Counted from the first letter of the stretch, positions 32,007 through 40,323 are shown. The stretch is DNA of 64,000 nucleotides from Lysinibacillus capsici (GCF_003367505.1 NZ_PXXX01000015.1:229173-293172); one strand, 5' to 3'. Notes: a model not told the origin generated them from the letters alone. A program made the numbers and translations.

Positions 32007-32192
32007 ATGACAGAGTGGCCTAAGGGAGTAGCAAAACCAGCAATTCGCGCATTACATGCAGCGGGCTATACAGAATTGAAGCAGCTAGAAAGAGTTGAGC
32101 TTTCTACATTAGCTCATCTTCATGGAATGGGTCCAAAAGCTTTAGCAGCGATTGAGGCGGCACTAAAGGAAAGTAGGGAACTTCGTGAATAA
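32007..32192 (+). CDS. Helix-hairpin-helix (RNAP alpha-CTD-like) small protein
   Basis: The 61-residue protein is made of the helix-hairpin-helix fold of the RNA polymerase alpha-CTD/DNA-binding type: PAIRALHAAGYTELKQLERV, then LSTLAHLHGMGPKALAAIEAAL, where GMGPKA is the hairpin. Such small proteins occur in bacilli as DNA-binding or unknown proteins. The start is the ATG at 32007 after AAGGGA; the GTG at 31989 is the other choice. It overlaps the next small membrane-protein gene by 8 nt. Confidence 0.8.
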   Translation: MTEWPKGVAKPAIRALHAAGYTELKQLERVELSTLAHLHGMGPKALAAIEAALKESRELRE

Positions 32193-32352
32193 GCTGACAT
32201 TGTTTTTACTGGCGATGGTTGTCTATTATATCCTCGTTGTAGTCGTTATTAGCAAGCTGTTTATTATTCCTATTATGAAAGTGATGGCTCTTATCTTTTT
32301 TATAGGGGCAGGCTATATCTTTTCTCGTAAAATGCGTAGGAAATTACAGTAG
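32185..32352 (+). CDS. Small two-helix membrane protein, 55 residues
   Basis: A GTG at 32185 opens a 55-codon frame that overlaps the HhH gene's stop by 8 nt. It encodes two hydrophobic helices (TLFLLAMVVYYILVVVVI and VMALIFFIGAGYIFS) and a basic end (RKMRRKLQ). AGGGAA lies 6 nt before the GTG. Overlap and the short distance (8 nt) to the next membrane-protein gene suggest a co-translated group. Function unknown. Confidence 0.65.
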   Translation: MNKLTLFLLAMVVYYILVVVVISKLFIIPIMKVMALIFFIGAGYIFSRKMRRKLQ

Positions 32353-32360
32353 GAGGTAAT

Positions 32361-32993
32361 ATGAAAATTGTTAAATTAACATTCTTTTATTTAGCTATTA
32401 TTTTATTGGCATTGACGCTGTCCTTAGCGGGTGTTCGTCTATCCATCTCTCTTGGGATATTTGCATTAATTGCGGTAGGGATGATTTATCGCCATATACA
32501 TATTTTATATCGCACAAACAATATGGAGCAGGTGGATAAATGGGTTAAAAATCACCGAAAAGAGCCTATATTTGCTGCTCTCTATACATCAGCTTACGGG
32601 ACAAAAGAGGAACAGATTCAGGCAATCGATGTCATCATCCATCATTATAAGCAGCCAGCCATTAAGTACAATTACCTCTTTATTAAGGCCATTATGGAGG
32701 AGAATCTTGGTGCTGCTAAAGTAGCCGCAAGACAAATTGATAAGGAGTCTTTAACTAGCTATGCACTATGCTATATTGCTGCGCTGGAAGGTCGAGCGGC
32801 CGATATGAGAAGTGATAAACTAACACAGCCGTGGATGCAACCTGCAATTGAAGCGGTCTATGCCTGTACAATAAAGGATCAGGCTAATTTCCGCCAATTC
32901 GCGGATGCCAGCATCCAACAAGCACGTGGCATACAGAAATACGGTTTAATACATAATTTTAAGCAAATGGAAGATGAATTGGTAAAGGCATAA
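32361..32993 (+). CDS. Membrane-anchored hypothetical protein
   Basis: The 210-residue protein has two N-terminal helices (residues about 5-24 and 27-45), then a cytoplasmic helical domain that reads like degenerate TPR hairpins (MEQVDKWVKNHRKEPIFAALYTSAYG; EENLGAAKVAARQIDK). AGGAGG precedes the ATG. With the HhH and 55-residue genes it forms a three-gene set. No function is assigned. Confidence 0.7.
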   Translation: MKIVKLTFFYLAIILLALTLSLAGVRLSISLGIFALIAVGMIYRHIHILYRTNNMEQVDKWVKNHRKEPIFAALYTSAYGTKEEQIQAIDVIIHHYKQPAIKYNYLFIKAIMEENLGAAKVAARQIDKESLTSYALCYIAALEGRAADMRSDKLTQPWMQPAIEAVYACTIKDQANFRQFADASIQQARGIQKYGLIHNFKQMEDELVKA

Positions 32994-32999
32994 TGGAAG

Positions 33000-33036
33000 G
33001 GCTACTTGATAACAGTATCAGGTAGCCTGATTTTGT
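33000..33036 (+). terminator. Rho-independent terminator
   Basis: GGCTACTTGAT pairs with ATCAGGTAGCC (one G-T pair) over a 6-nt loop, followed by a short T run. Confidence 0.75.
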
Positions 33037-33074
33037 GTCAGAAATCATAAATTAATTCAATGAGGTGAAAATGC

Positions 33075-34061
33075 TTGTCTAAAATGGATCAAATGATGCA
33101 GATTTTATGGATGTTGAATTCAGGTAGGAAAATTACCGCGAAAGAAATCGCTGAAAAATTAGAGATTAATATCAGATCCGTTTACCGCTATATTAACTCA
33201 CTTTCTGCCAGCGGTGTGCCGATTATAGCTGAAACAGGTCATCATGGAGGATATACCCTGTTGAATAATTTTATTAAAAGTCCTCTTATTTTTGATGTTG
33301 ATGAGAAAGCGGCATTACTTCATGCTTCTATTTTTGCAAAAGAAGCTGGCTATTTTTTAGATGAGGCATTAAACAGTGCAACAGCAAAGCTTACAATGTA
33401 TTCAAATCAAGAGCAAGAAAAAATGATTCAACAGCATTTACAAGGTTTCGAGATAATCGGTCCAGATGAATCCTCCTTGGAGCCACTGTTAAAAAAATTA
33501 GAAGAGAGTATAGTAAAGAGAACATCTATAGAAATGGAATACCATACTAATAATGAAGAGCAATCTAAGTCTAGGGTGGTTAATCCATATGGTTTGGTTT
33601 ATTGGAAACAAAACTGGTATGTCGTTGCATTTTGTCATGTAAGAAATGAAATCCGTACTTTTAAAGTAGGCCGAATTAGTAGTCTGCATCAAACAGGCAT
33701 TCCCTTCCAACGACCACAATCTTTCTCTGCCAGTGATTTTTTTATGAAAAGCCTTTTTCCCCAAGCCGAACATAAACAGAACCTTGTGCCCTTCATCATT
33801 TGTGGAAAGACAAGTGCTGTGGATGCGATCAGTCAGCATTGGTTTTTAAAGTATCACCTCCAAGAACGCACCAATAAGAACGCAATATTTTTAGTAGATG
33901 AGGAAGCACTACATACATATGTACCCTATTTACTTTTTCCCTATGGAAAATCAATCCAAGTAGTAGAACCAATAAGTCTAAAGCAAAAGATAATTGACGT
34001 TCTATATGAGCTCATCCATTTTTATGAAAATGAAAACTTTACTGACGGAGAATGTCAGTAA
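33075..34061 (+). CDS. HTH_11/WYL-domain transcriptional regulator
   Basis: The 328-residue protein has an N-terminal HTH (residues about 4-60; RKITAKEIAEKLEINIRSVYRYINSL) followed by a WYL domain (about 140-220; NPYGLVYWKQNWYVVAFCHVRNEIRTFKVGRI) and a C-terminal WCX extension. This family (YafY/YobV type) senses nucleic-acid or small-molecule ligands. The TTG start has GAGGTGAAAATGC in front. The next gene is a DJ-1/PfpI protein, a pairing also known in bacilli (YobV-type regulators), so it is probably the regulated gene. The terminator starts within the last codons. Confidence 0.88.
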   Translation: MSKMDQMMQILWMLNSGRKITAKEIAEKLEINIRSVYRYINSLSASGVPIIAETGHHGGYTLLNNFIKSPLIFDVDEKAALLHASIFAKEAGYFLDEALNSATAKLTMYSNQEQEKMIQQHLQGFEIIGPDESSLEPLLKKLEESIVKRTSIEMEYHTNNEEQSKSRVVNPYGLVYWKQNWYVVAFCHVRNEIRTFKVGRISSLHQTGIPFQRPQSFSASDFFMKSLFPQAEHKQNLVPFIICGKTSAVDAISQHWFLKYHLQERTNKNAIFLVDEEALHTYVPYLLFPYGKSIQVVEPISLKQKIIDVLYELIHFYENENFTDGECQ

Positions 34062-34070
34062 AGTTTTTTT
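34033..34070 (+). terminator. Rho-independent terminator overlapping the WYL gene end
   Basis: AAAACTTTACTGAC and GTCAGTAAAGTTTT make a perfect 14-bp stem with a T run. It includes the last seven codons and the stop. Confidence 0.88.
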
Positions 34071-34106
34071 ATACTAAGCATAGTTTCAATAAAAGGAGTG
34101 TTTATT

Positions 34107-34736
34107 ATGCAGACAAGAAAAGTGTATCTTTATGTATTTGATACGATGGCAGATTGGGAGATAGGGTATTTAATGGCCGAATTAAATACAGGTAGATATT
34201 TTAAAAAGGGGTTAGAGCCTTTAGAGGTGATGACAGTAGGGATTGATAGAAGTCCAGTTACGACGATGGGTGGCATCACCATACTTCCAACGATGGCCGT
34301 TGCTGAATGTCACTTGAAAAGCATGGATGTCTTGATTCTCCCAGGAGGCAATACATGGCTAGAATCTATTCATGAGCCTGTATTGAATAAAGTCTCAAAA
34401 GCGTTGAATGAAGATGTTTTCGTAGCTGCAATTTGTGGTGCAACGTTTGGTCTTGCAAAGGTTGGTTTGCTTGATACAAGGCAACATACGAGCAACGATC
34501 TCGAATACTTGAAGATGCTTTGTCCACATTATATTGGGGATGAACATTTTAAACAGAAGCCAGCCGTAACTGAAGGGAATTTAGTAACGGCATCTGGCAT
34601 TGCACCATTGTATTTTGCCTACCATGTTTTGAGGCTGCTCGATGTTTTTACACCTGAAACATTACATGCTTGGTATAAGCTTTATGAGACGCAGGAGAAA
34701 AAATATTTTTATGAATTAATGACATCCATTGAATAA
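34107..34736 (+). CDS. DJ-1/PfpI-family protein (type 1 glutamine amidotransferase-like)
   Basis: The 209-residue DJ-1/PfpI fold protein has the nucleophile-elbow cysteine in VAAICGATFGLA and the strand VLILPGGNTW. Such proteins act as glyoxalases, deglycases, proteases or stress chaperones. The HTSND segment after the Cys motif resembles bacterial YoaZ/YraA-type proteins. AAAGGAG precedes the ATG at 34107 (an in-frame GTG at 34098 overlaps it). It follows the WYL regulator after a terminator, so it has its own promoter. Confidence 0.87.
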   Translation: MQTRKVYLYVFDTMADWEIGYLMAELNTGRYFKKGLEPLEVMTVGIDRSPVTTMGGITILPTMAVAECHLKSMDVLILPGGNTWLESIHEPVLNKVSKALNEDVFVAAICGATFGLAKVGLLDTRQHTSNDLEYLKMLCPHYIGDEHFKQKPAVTEGNLVTASGIAPLYFAYHVLRLLDVFTPETLHAWYKLYETQEKKYFYELMTSIE

Positions 34737-34750
34737 TAATTAGTCTAAGA

Positions 34751-34788
34751 AGAGCATGTTCATTGTTAAAACATGCTCTCTTTTTTTA
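34751..34788 (+). terminator. Rho-independent terminator
   Basis: AGAGCATGTT and AACATGCTCT form a perfect stem with a long T run, between convergent genes. Confidence 0.88.
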
Positions 34789-34790
34789 CA

Positions 34791-35288
34791 TTAACTTTTT
34801 TTAGCCAACAAAATGCCTCGCACAATCCCTATCATGAAGATGCCAAATAACAGCAGTAAAAATAAGTAAGCATGCCATTGTTGTAAAATACGTTCACGAC
34901 CTAGAGCTACCGTCAGGTCATTGAATAGGGAGTAGGTAAAATACAATAGAATACTATTTTTGATGAGACAAAACGTAAGGATGCCATTTTGTCGCTGTTT
35001 ATGGGAGAGAGGTGCTTTATTTTTACGCATCACAGGATAAGCTGCCTTTATCTCTAAATAGTGTAAAAGTAGAAAGAGCATAAGAGCGACAAAGGGTAAA
35101 TAAAAAATAGCAATTTTCGGACCGAATTGGGCATGGTCACTCGTGAAGCTTTGCAAGACAGGAATCATGGCAGGGAGCTTGCCGTATTGAATGAGTGTCG
35201 CTGTAATGCCGGCTAGAAAAATAGTCGCCACAATAACCGTTAGCTGGTGACAAAAGCGTGGTGTGGGTGTTTTTTGTTGTATATGCAT
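34791..35288 (-). CDS. DUF1648-like membrane protein
   Basis: This 165-residue protein has four transmembrane helices. Its first extracellular loop reads QYGKLPAMIPVLQSFTSDHAQFGPKIAIFYLP, which matches the DUF1648 pattern (LP-x-x-IP, then FG-x-K). DUF1648 domains occur in SdpI-like immunity and other proteins. Here there is only that domain plus a helix pair. GGAG precedes the ATG. Function unknown. Confidence 0.75.
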   Translation of the reverse strand: MHIQQKTPTPRFCHQLTVIVATIFLAGITATLIQYGKLPAMIPVLQSFTSDHAQFGPKIAIFYLPFVALMLFLLLHYLEIKAAYPVMRKNKAPLSHKQRQNGILTFCLIKNSILLYFTYSLFNDLTVALGRERILQQWHAYLFLLLLFGIFMIGIVRGILLAKKS

Positions 35289-35381
35289 CCTTGCTCCTCA
35301 TTTCCATCATCATTGATAATAACAATCTGTTATACTGTATCATAGAATGATTGCTTTTTGTGTTAGGGAAAGAAGGATATT

Positions 35382-36122
35382 ATGGAATACTTGTTGTTTT
35401 TACTTATTGGCATCATTGGGAATGTCATTGGTACGTTAGTTGGGGGTGGTGGCTTAATTACCTTGCCAACGATGATGCTAATGGGTGTACCCGTCCATTC
35501 GGCTATTGGCGCAAATAAAGTGTCCAATATGGTGAGTGCTTTTTCAAGCTTTTATACAATTTATCAACGTAAGGAATTAGCATGGAACGAAATGCGGTCG
35601 GTGTTACTTGTCTCTTTAATCGGAGGTACATTGGGGGGACTTTTCGCTTCATTAATGAGTAGTCAATCATTAACGTTCATTGCTATTATTTTACTTGGCT
35701 TTGCGCTTGTCATGTCCTTTATGGGTGGAGCTGATTTTGGCGACAAGGAACGTTTTACGATGAATCGAAAAAACGGTCCTATCCTTCTTGGAGTTGGCTT
35801 TTATGACGGTATGTTTGGTCCGGGCAGTAGTACATTGGCGCTTTATACATATGCACATGAGAAGATTTCCTATATTAAAGCCGTGGGGCTATCACGGGTA
35901 GGGGTATTTGCAATGTGCTCAGGAGCAGCGATTACCTATATTGCTACAGGGAAAATCGAATGGCCGTTAACGCTTATTTTAATGATTGGCTCGACGATTG
36001 GTGCACAAATTGGGCTTGTGCTAGCCAGAAAAGTGAAAGCACATCAGGTAAAGCTTTTACTGCGTATTGTAACGATTGTGCTGATTATACAGCTTGTTTA
36101 TGATTTCATCCATCAGCTTTAG
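35382..36122 (+). CDS. TauE/SafE-family anion exporter (TSUP)
   Basis: This 246-residue protein with about eight helices belongs to the TSUP sulfite/sulfonate exporter family. The two repeats show the typical GTLVGGGGLITLPTMMLMGVPVHSAIGANKVS and GFYDGMFGPGSSTLALY motifs. It should move anions such as sulfite or organosulfonates across the membrane. AAGAAGG precedes the ATG. The following nuclease gene starts a few nt later, which suggests co-transcription without an obvious functional link. Confidence 0.9.
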   Translation: MEYLLFLLIGIIGNVIGTLVGGGGLITLPTMMLMGVPVHSAIGANKVSNMVSAFSSFYTIYQRKELAWNEMRSVLLVSLIGGTLGGLFASLMSSQSLTFIAIILLGFALVMSFMGGADFGDKERFTMNRKNGPILLGVGFYDGMFGPGSSTLALYTYAHEKISYIKAVGLSRVGVFAMCSGAAITYIATGKIEWPLTLILMIGSTIGAQIGLVLARKVKAHQVKLLLRIVTIVLIIQLVYDFIHQL

Positions 36123-36125
36123 GAG

Positions 36126-37070
36126 GTGATTGTCCTGTTTGAAATTTCACCCTATCCAACCTTTTCGTGGTCGTTATCGCGTCATAAAACATTGACAAGC
36201 TGTGCCCGCAAATACGGCTATGAATATTACTTTTCACATAACGGGTGGCTCAGTTACAATGTGGAGCCATATCATCAACAGGTGTATCGCTTAAAAAAGC
36301 TGCAATCGATGCCTATTTTATTTGGGCAAATTGTCCATCGATACATTGAGCAGGCCATTAATGATTATTTACAAACAGGAAAAGCTCCAACAGTAGAGGA
36401 GCTAATTCAATTGGGGCGCGGGCAGCTGAATGCAGCCTTTATTGACTCCACTCGTCGTCTTGAATTTTGGAGGCAAAAACCAAATAAGTATTATATGATG
36501 CAGGAAATCTATTATCATGGCACCCTTTCTCCTGAGCTTGTGCAAGACTATAAAGAACGTTTACGACTTGTTTTTAATCATTTTTTAATGAGTGAAACAT
36601 TCCAGCAAATCACCTCACAAAAAGGCTCTCTCCGTATCGGAGAACCAGAGCAATTCCGCTCCATGAAAATAGACGATGTCCAGGTATTTGTTGTTATGGA
36701 CTTTCATTATTATGATGAACTGAGGGATAAATGGATTATTGTTGACTGGAAGACCGGTGGAGAATCTGATGATGACCGTCAGCAATTAGCCCTCTACGCT
36801 TACTATGTTCAGCAAAAATACCGTGTGTCTCTAGCGCAAATCGAGGTCTATAATGAATATTTATTAACAGGCAAGCGCAAGAAATATAGTTTTACAGACA
36901 TGGATATGGAGAACATTTTGTATACGTTCCAGCGCAGTGTTTTAGAAATGAAAAAGTATCAGGCTGATATTTTTTCCAACGAGCCCGTGGACATCGAGGA
37001 CTTTGAACAAACACAAGAAAAATGGCATTGTCGTGGCTGTAATTTTAGGGAGCTATGTGCATCAAGGTGA
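36126..37070 (+). CDS. PD-(D/E)XK nuclease with probable Fe-S cluster (Cas4/AddB-like)
   Basis: The roughly 312-residue protein is a RecB/Cas4-like nuclease: HRYIEQAI (motif with His), VVMDFHYYDELRDKWIIVDWKTG carrying the catalytic D-x-K, and QLALYAYYVQ (QxxxY). Cysteines at TSCARKYGY near the N-terminus and CRGCNFRELC at the C-terminus make the four-Cys iron-sulfur set seen in Cas4 and AddB. No cas genes or recombinase partner are nearby. The start is uncertain: GTG 36126 lies inside the AGGAGGTGAT ribosome site, so a CTG at 36135 may be the real start. Confidence 0.85.
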   Translation: MIVLFEISPYPTFSWSLSRHKTLTSCARKYGYEYYFSHNGWLSYNVEPYHQQVYRLKKLQSMPILFGQIVHRYIEQAINDYLQTGKAPTVEELIQLGRGQLNAAFIDSTRRLEFWRQKPNKYYMMQEIYYHGTLSPELVQDYKERLRLVFNHFLMSETFQQITSQKGSLRIGEPEQFRSMKIDDVQVFVVMDFHYYDELRDKWIIVDWKTGGESDDDRQQLALYAYYVQQKYRVSLAQIEVYNEYLLTGKRKKYSFTDMDMENILYTFQRSVLEMKKYQADIFSNEPVDIEDFEQTQEKWHCRGCNFRELCASR

Positions 37071-37109
37071 AAAAGAAGCGAGTGCTAATATAGCCTCTCG
37101 CTTCTTTTT
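37071..37109. terminator. Bidirectional terminator
   Basis: AAAAGAAGCGAG and CTCGCTTCTTTTT form the stem with A and T flanks. It separates the nuclease from the convergent DUF3923-like gene. Confidence 0.85.
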
Positions 37110-37347
37110 AAGTGATTTTCGTAAAGTGAGCTTTTGTGCTTTTTTTAATAAAGTAAAGAAAAATTAATTGCACAAGTAAAACGATTAGAAACATGATGCC
37201 CAAAATAATGAATGAAACCATTTTCACTTCAGGTGTTTGCACAATCCCTGCACCATCAACATTTCTTGCCCCAATAAATACGGCGATGCCAGAAAAGATC
37301 AATAACCATACAATATTTACAGCCCACCAGAATATTTTCATACCCAA
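37108..37347 (-). CDS. DUF3923-like two-helix membrane protein
   Basis: This small protein (about 79 residues) has two transmembrane helices joined by an extracellular loop with the distinctive FIGARNVDGAGIVQTPEVKMVSF sequence of DUF3923 proteins. I prefer the TTG at 37347 or ATG at 37341 because AGAGGTG lies just before and the family starts close to the first helix (MKIFWW); an ATG at 37368 with GAGGG would add seven residues. The role is unknown. Confidence 0.72.
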   Translation of the reverse strand: MGMKIFWWAVNIVWLLIFSGIAVFIGARNVDGAGIVQTPEVKMVSFIILGIMFLIVLLVQLIFLYFIKKSTKAHFTKIT

Positions 37348-37567
37348 TATGAACACCTCTTTCTTCATGTAATTCCCTCGCATTTCTTAATTATAGCAAT
37401 TTACCTTAAATTTGGAAATGTCCGATAGACGGTGCTACATCTCAGCCTACAGACGGATTGACTATTTTAAAAATAGAAGTTTTTCATAGGCTTCATTCCT
37501 TGTTTAGGGTATATATGGTAAATTTAGTATGTGCATATTATGTATTACCTAAGAAAGGAGGCAGCAT

Positions 37568-38221
37568 ATGATGAACAATAAAAAGACGTTTATAGGATCA
37601 ATCGTTATGTTGGGTATTTGTATGTGTCTATTTTTTCCATATCCTTACAATGAAGCAAGTATGGCACATACTACATTCATGTCAATTCCTGTCGAAACAC
37701 AAGATGGATACGTGTTACTTGGCATCTTTGGCTCGATTTTATTTATAATTGCTATGATTTTACTACTTAGGAGTATCAACAAATATCATTTTCGAACATT
37801 TGTTATTGTAGTATTACTTTATTCATTTTTACCTCATTTGCTTATCGTGGCGTATCAAGAAACCTTTGCTAGTGGCATTATGGCCATTTCATACAAAGGG
37901 GATGGAGAATGTCGGTTTGATATGGTGGAAAAAGACTTAATGAATGGGGAATGTACCATTGTCTTACATAATCGAAGCAATGAAGCTGTGTCCTTTGATT
38001 TACAATTTATCGATACGAATTTTTTTAAAGGCGATAAGCGGATGAATTCACTTATGAATATAGCAGGGCCATATCATGTGACCATCGAGGCCAATCGTGA
38101 AAAAGCTATTCATCTAAAGGAATTACTCAATTTAACAAATGTTCCTAATCATATAGAGGGAGGTGGCTCCTCCAAGGTGCATGTTCAATTAATAGACGGT
38201 GACAAGGAAAGAACTTTATAA
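37568..38221 (+). CDS. Hypothetical membrane protein
   Basis: The 217-residue protein has about three membrane helices (residues 7-25, 48-68, 75-97) and a C-terminal extracellular domain with beta strands (GECRFDMVEKDLMNGECTIVLHN; VSFDLQFIDTNFF). It ends in a strand-rich segment with GGGSSKVHVQLID. Two cysteines (in GECRFD and GECTIV) could form a disulfide. AAAGGAGG precedes the ATG. No family is recognised. Confidence 0.7.
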   Translation: MMNNKKTFIGSIVMLGICMCLFFPYPYNEASMAHTTFMSIPVETQDGYVLLGIFGSILFIIAMILLLRSINKYHFRTFVIVVLLYSFLPHLLIVAYQETFASGIMAISYKGDGECRFDMVEKDLMNGECTIVLHNRSNEAVSFDLQFIDTNFFKGDKRMNSLMNIAGPYHVTIEANREKAIHLKELLNLTNVPNHIEGGGSSKVHVQLIDGDKERTL

Positions 38222-38346
38222 ATAGTCCATGCGTGGAAAATATGTTGCGTCTTATACATAGTTCAACATTGTATTTGCTTTTGTGGTAAACTTGTATTAA
38301 ATTATAGTAAGCTATGAATTGATCTTGAGAGAGGAGGCAAAAAGTC

Positions 38347-38499
38347 ATGGAAACTATTTTCAGAAGAACGGCGATTGAGGTAAAGACATTTTTACAATTA
38401 GATGATTTAGGCTCAAAGGGACCAGTCTGTGGTTTTTTAAGAAAACAGCATAGTGAAAGTAGTAACCGGAAGCTTTTTGCTTTTGTCAGTCATGTGTGA
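38347..38499 (+). CDS. Small ORF, 50 residues
   Basis: An ATG 9 nt after AGGAGG opens a 50-codon frame (starts METIFRRTAIEVKTFLQL, ends RKLFAFVSHV). It is basic, with one Cys, and has no membrane helix. A terminator follows at 38533, so it can form its own short transcript. The excellent ribosome site and terminator are the main arguments; no homologue is recalled. Confidence 0.5.
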   Translation: METIFRRTAIEVKTFLQLDDLGSKGPVCGFLRKQHSESSNRKLFAFVSHV

Positions 38500-38532
38500 A
38501 AAATGACTTTTTAACCATACAAAGTAATTGGT

Positions 38533-38559
38533 AGACGCCGGTTTTATGGCGTCTTTTTT
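38533..38559 (+). terminator. Rho-independent terminator
   Basis: AGACGCC and GGCGTCT close a 7-bp stem with an 8-nt loop and six T. It ends the 50-residue ORF transcript. Confidence 0.8.
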
Positions 38560-38590
38560 GTTGTGATAAAACTGAGAGAGGGTGAGTGAA

Positions 38591-38650
38591 TTGCTAAAAA
38601 AACTAAGACAATTAAGGAATGTTGCAGTGTTCCAAGCGCTTCTAATTTAG
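38591..38650 (+). CDS. Leader peptide upstream of MFS pump (19 residues)
   Basis: A TTG after GGGTGAG opens a 19-codon frame (LKKLRQLRNVAVFQALLI) that ends at 38650. Its last codons form the left arm of a perfect hairpin whose right arm reaches the ribosome site of the MFS gene. This is the layout of translation-attenuation leaders that precede drug-resistance genes (ermC, cat, tetL types). Ribosome stalling on the leader would open the hairpin. Confidence 0.6.
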   Translation: MLKKLRQLRNVAVFQALLI

Positions 38651-38667
38651 AAAAATAATTAGAAGCG
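38637..38667 (+). promoter_or_regulatory. Attenuator hairpin covering MFS ribosome site
   Basis: CGCTTCTAATT (38637-38647) and AATTAGAAGCG (38657-38667) are perfect inverted repeats. The SD (GAGGA) starts at the last base of the right arm, 8 nt before the ATG at 38679. Confidence 0.65.
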
Positions 38668-38678
38668 AGGAATTTACT

Positions 38679-39839
38679 ATGAAAAAACAACCAATTTTTA
38701 CTTCATCATTTCTTTTTCTATTCATAAGTAATTTTTTTATTTTTATAGGATTTGAAATGCTATTGCCTATTTTACCAGCCTATTTATTAAGCATAAACGC
38801 CAATCCGATGCAAGTAGGCTTGGTGACGACGGTATTTACACTAGGTGCCATCACGATAAGACCTTTTGTAGGGTACTATTTAATGGATCATAAGCGGAAA
38901 AAACTAGCGATTGTGGCAAGTATAGCCTTACTCATAATTACAATGCTGTATCCATTGCTTAACACGATTTGGATTTTCCTATTACTCCGACTTTTCCATG
39001 GAACAGCGTGGGGTGTATCCACGACAGCCAATAGTACAATGGCTGTAGATAGTATCCCTAAAGCTCGATTAGGAGAGGGAATGGGCTATTTCTCGGTATC
39101 CACAACCGTGGGAGCGATTGTTGCACCAAGTCTCGGTATCCTTATTTACAGTACCTTTTCTTTTCACACGCTGATTTGGTCGTCAGCCTTCCTAAGCCTA
39201 TTTGCGATCATAATGCTTTCCTTTGTGCATGCAACGACACCTATTCAAAATGACAAGCAGCCATTTCGGTTTATGGAAGCGATATTTGAAAAAGAAGTAA
39301 GGTTTCAGGCAGTATTGACTGTTGTGACGACGCTTGGTTTTGGCGCTATTATTACATTCTTAGTTCTTTTTGGTGAACAAAAGGGATTAAAGGATATTTT
39401 TCTATTCTTTCTTATCAACGCAATTGTTTCCACCTTAATACGTCCTTTTACAGGGAAATGGTTTGATAAGCATGGACCATGGTCGATCATTATTGTGTCA
39501 GCGATTTTCGGTTTTCTATCTTTAATCGTGTTATCCTATACTACAAATAATTTCACATTGATTATCGCCGCGATTTTATTTGGTGCAGGCTATGGCACCG
39601 TTATGCCGTGCCTACAAACCTGGGCTGTTCAAAAAGTAAGTGAAGCCAAAAGTGGTGCAGCCAATGCCACTTTTCTTTCCAGCTTTGATGTTGGAGTTGG
39701 TATGAGCGCATTTATCTTAGGAATTTTAGCTGAATGGATAAGTATAGAAATGATTTTCCGACTTGTTAGCCTTAGCTTTCTTCTTGTCGCTCTGTTAGTC
39801 TATCGGGATTATATTGTTAATAAGAAAACAAACCATTAA
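38679..39839 (+). CDS. MFS efflux transporter
   Basis: This 386-residue MFS protein has 12 helices with the MFS motif A in the loop after helix 2 (IRPFVGYYLMDHKRKKLA) and a long basic central loop. PAYLLSINANPMQVGLV matches the YfkF/CntE-like exporters of bacilli and staphylococci. It should export a drug or metallophore-like compound. A short leader peptide and a hairpin precede it, suggesting induction by a translation inhibitor or by its own substrate. Confidence 0.87.
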   Translation: MKKQPIFTSSFLFLFISNFFIFIGFEMLLPILPAYLLSINANPMQVGLVTTVFTLGAITIRPFVGYYLMDHKRKKLAIVASIALLIITMLYPLLNTIWIFLLLRLFHGTAWGVSTTANSTMAVDSIPKARLGEGMGYFSVSTTVGAIVAPSLGILIYSTFSFHTLIWSSAFLSLFAIIMLSFVHATTPIQNDKQPFRFMEAIFEKEVRFQAVLTVVTTLGFGAIITFLVLFGEQKGLKDIFLFFLINAIVSTLIRPFTGKWFDKHGPWSIIIVSAIFGFLSLIVLSYTTNNFTLIIAAILFGAGYGTVMPCLQTWAVQKVSEAKSGAANATFLSSFDVGVGMSAFILGILAEWISIEMIFRLVSLSFLLVALLVYRDYIVNKKTNH

Positions 39840-39847
39840 TATAGGAA

Positions 39848-39882
39848 GAAGGACCAGTCTCAAGTGTCTGGTCCTTTTTTCT
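39848..39882 (+). terminator. Rho-independent terminator
   Basis: AAGGACCAG and CTGGTCCTT form the stem, followed by six T, then the convergent VOC gene. Confidence 0.88.
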
Positions 39883-39907
39883 TTGACTTATATAACGCAA
39901 GGGTAAA

Positions 39908-40255
39908 CTATTTTTCCCAAAGCTCAATCAGTCGACCTTCTGGATCTTTAATCCAAATAAACTTTCCAAATTCGTTACACTCTAGAGGTTTTGCGAGTGG
40001 GACATCAAGATGTTCAAGATGCTTTATCATCTCGTTTACATCATGAACTTGGAAATTTAACATCACTTGCTGTTCTGCTGGAAAATAATTGTCCTGTTCA
40101 GTGAAAAAAGAAAAGATCGTTTCATTGCCTTCTTGGGGTTTAATGATTGTCCCATTCCAATCGTTTATTTCTAGCATCAAGGTTTCGCTATACCACTTTT
40201 TTACAGAATCTAGATTCTTTGTTCGCCAAAATATACCTCCAAAGCCTTTTATCAT
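39908..40255 (-). CDS. VOC-family (glyoxalase/bleomycin-resistance-like) protein
   Basis: The 115-residue vicinal-oxygen-chelate protein has two beta-alpha-beta-beta-beta modules (FWRTKNLDSVKKWYSETLML; MLNFQVHDVNEMIKHLEH) ending in the WIKDPEGRLIELWE metal-site strand with Glu. Possible roles include metallo-enzyme, drug binding or aldehyde detoxification. AGGAG lies about 9 nt before the ATG at 40255; an upstream extension to 40324 lacks a site. Confidence 0.85.
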   Translation of the reverse strand: MIKGFGGIFWRTKNLDSVKKWYSETLMLEINDWNGTIIKPQEGNETIFSFFTEQDNYFPAEQQVMLNFQVHDVNEMIKHLEHLDVPLAKPLECNEFGKFIWIKDPEGRLIELWEK

Positions 40256-40323
40256 TGTCTCGATCTCCTGTCTGTTTAACGTTTCCTCATCTTTTCCATT
40301 ACTATAGCATGACAAGATGGCCA

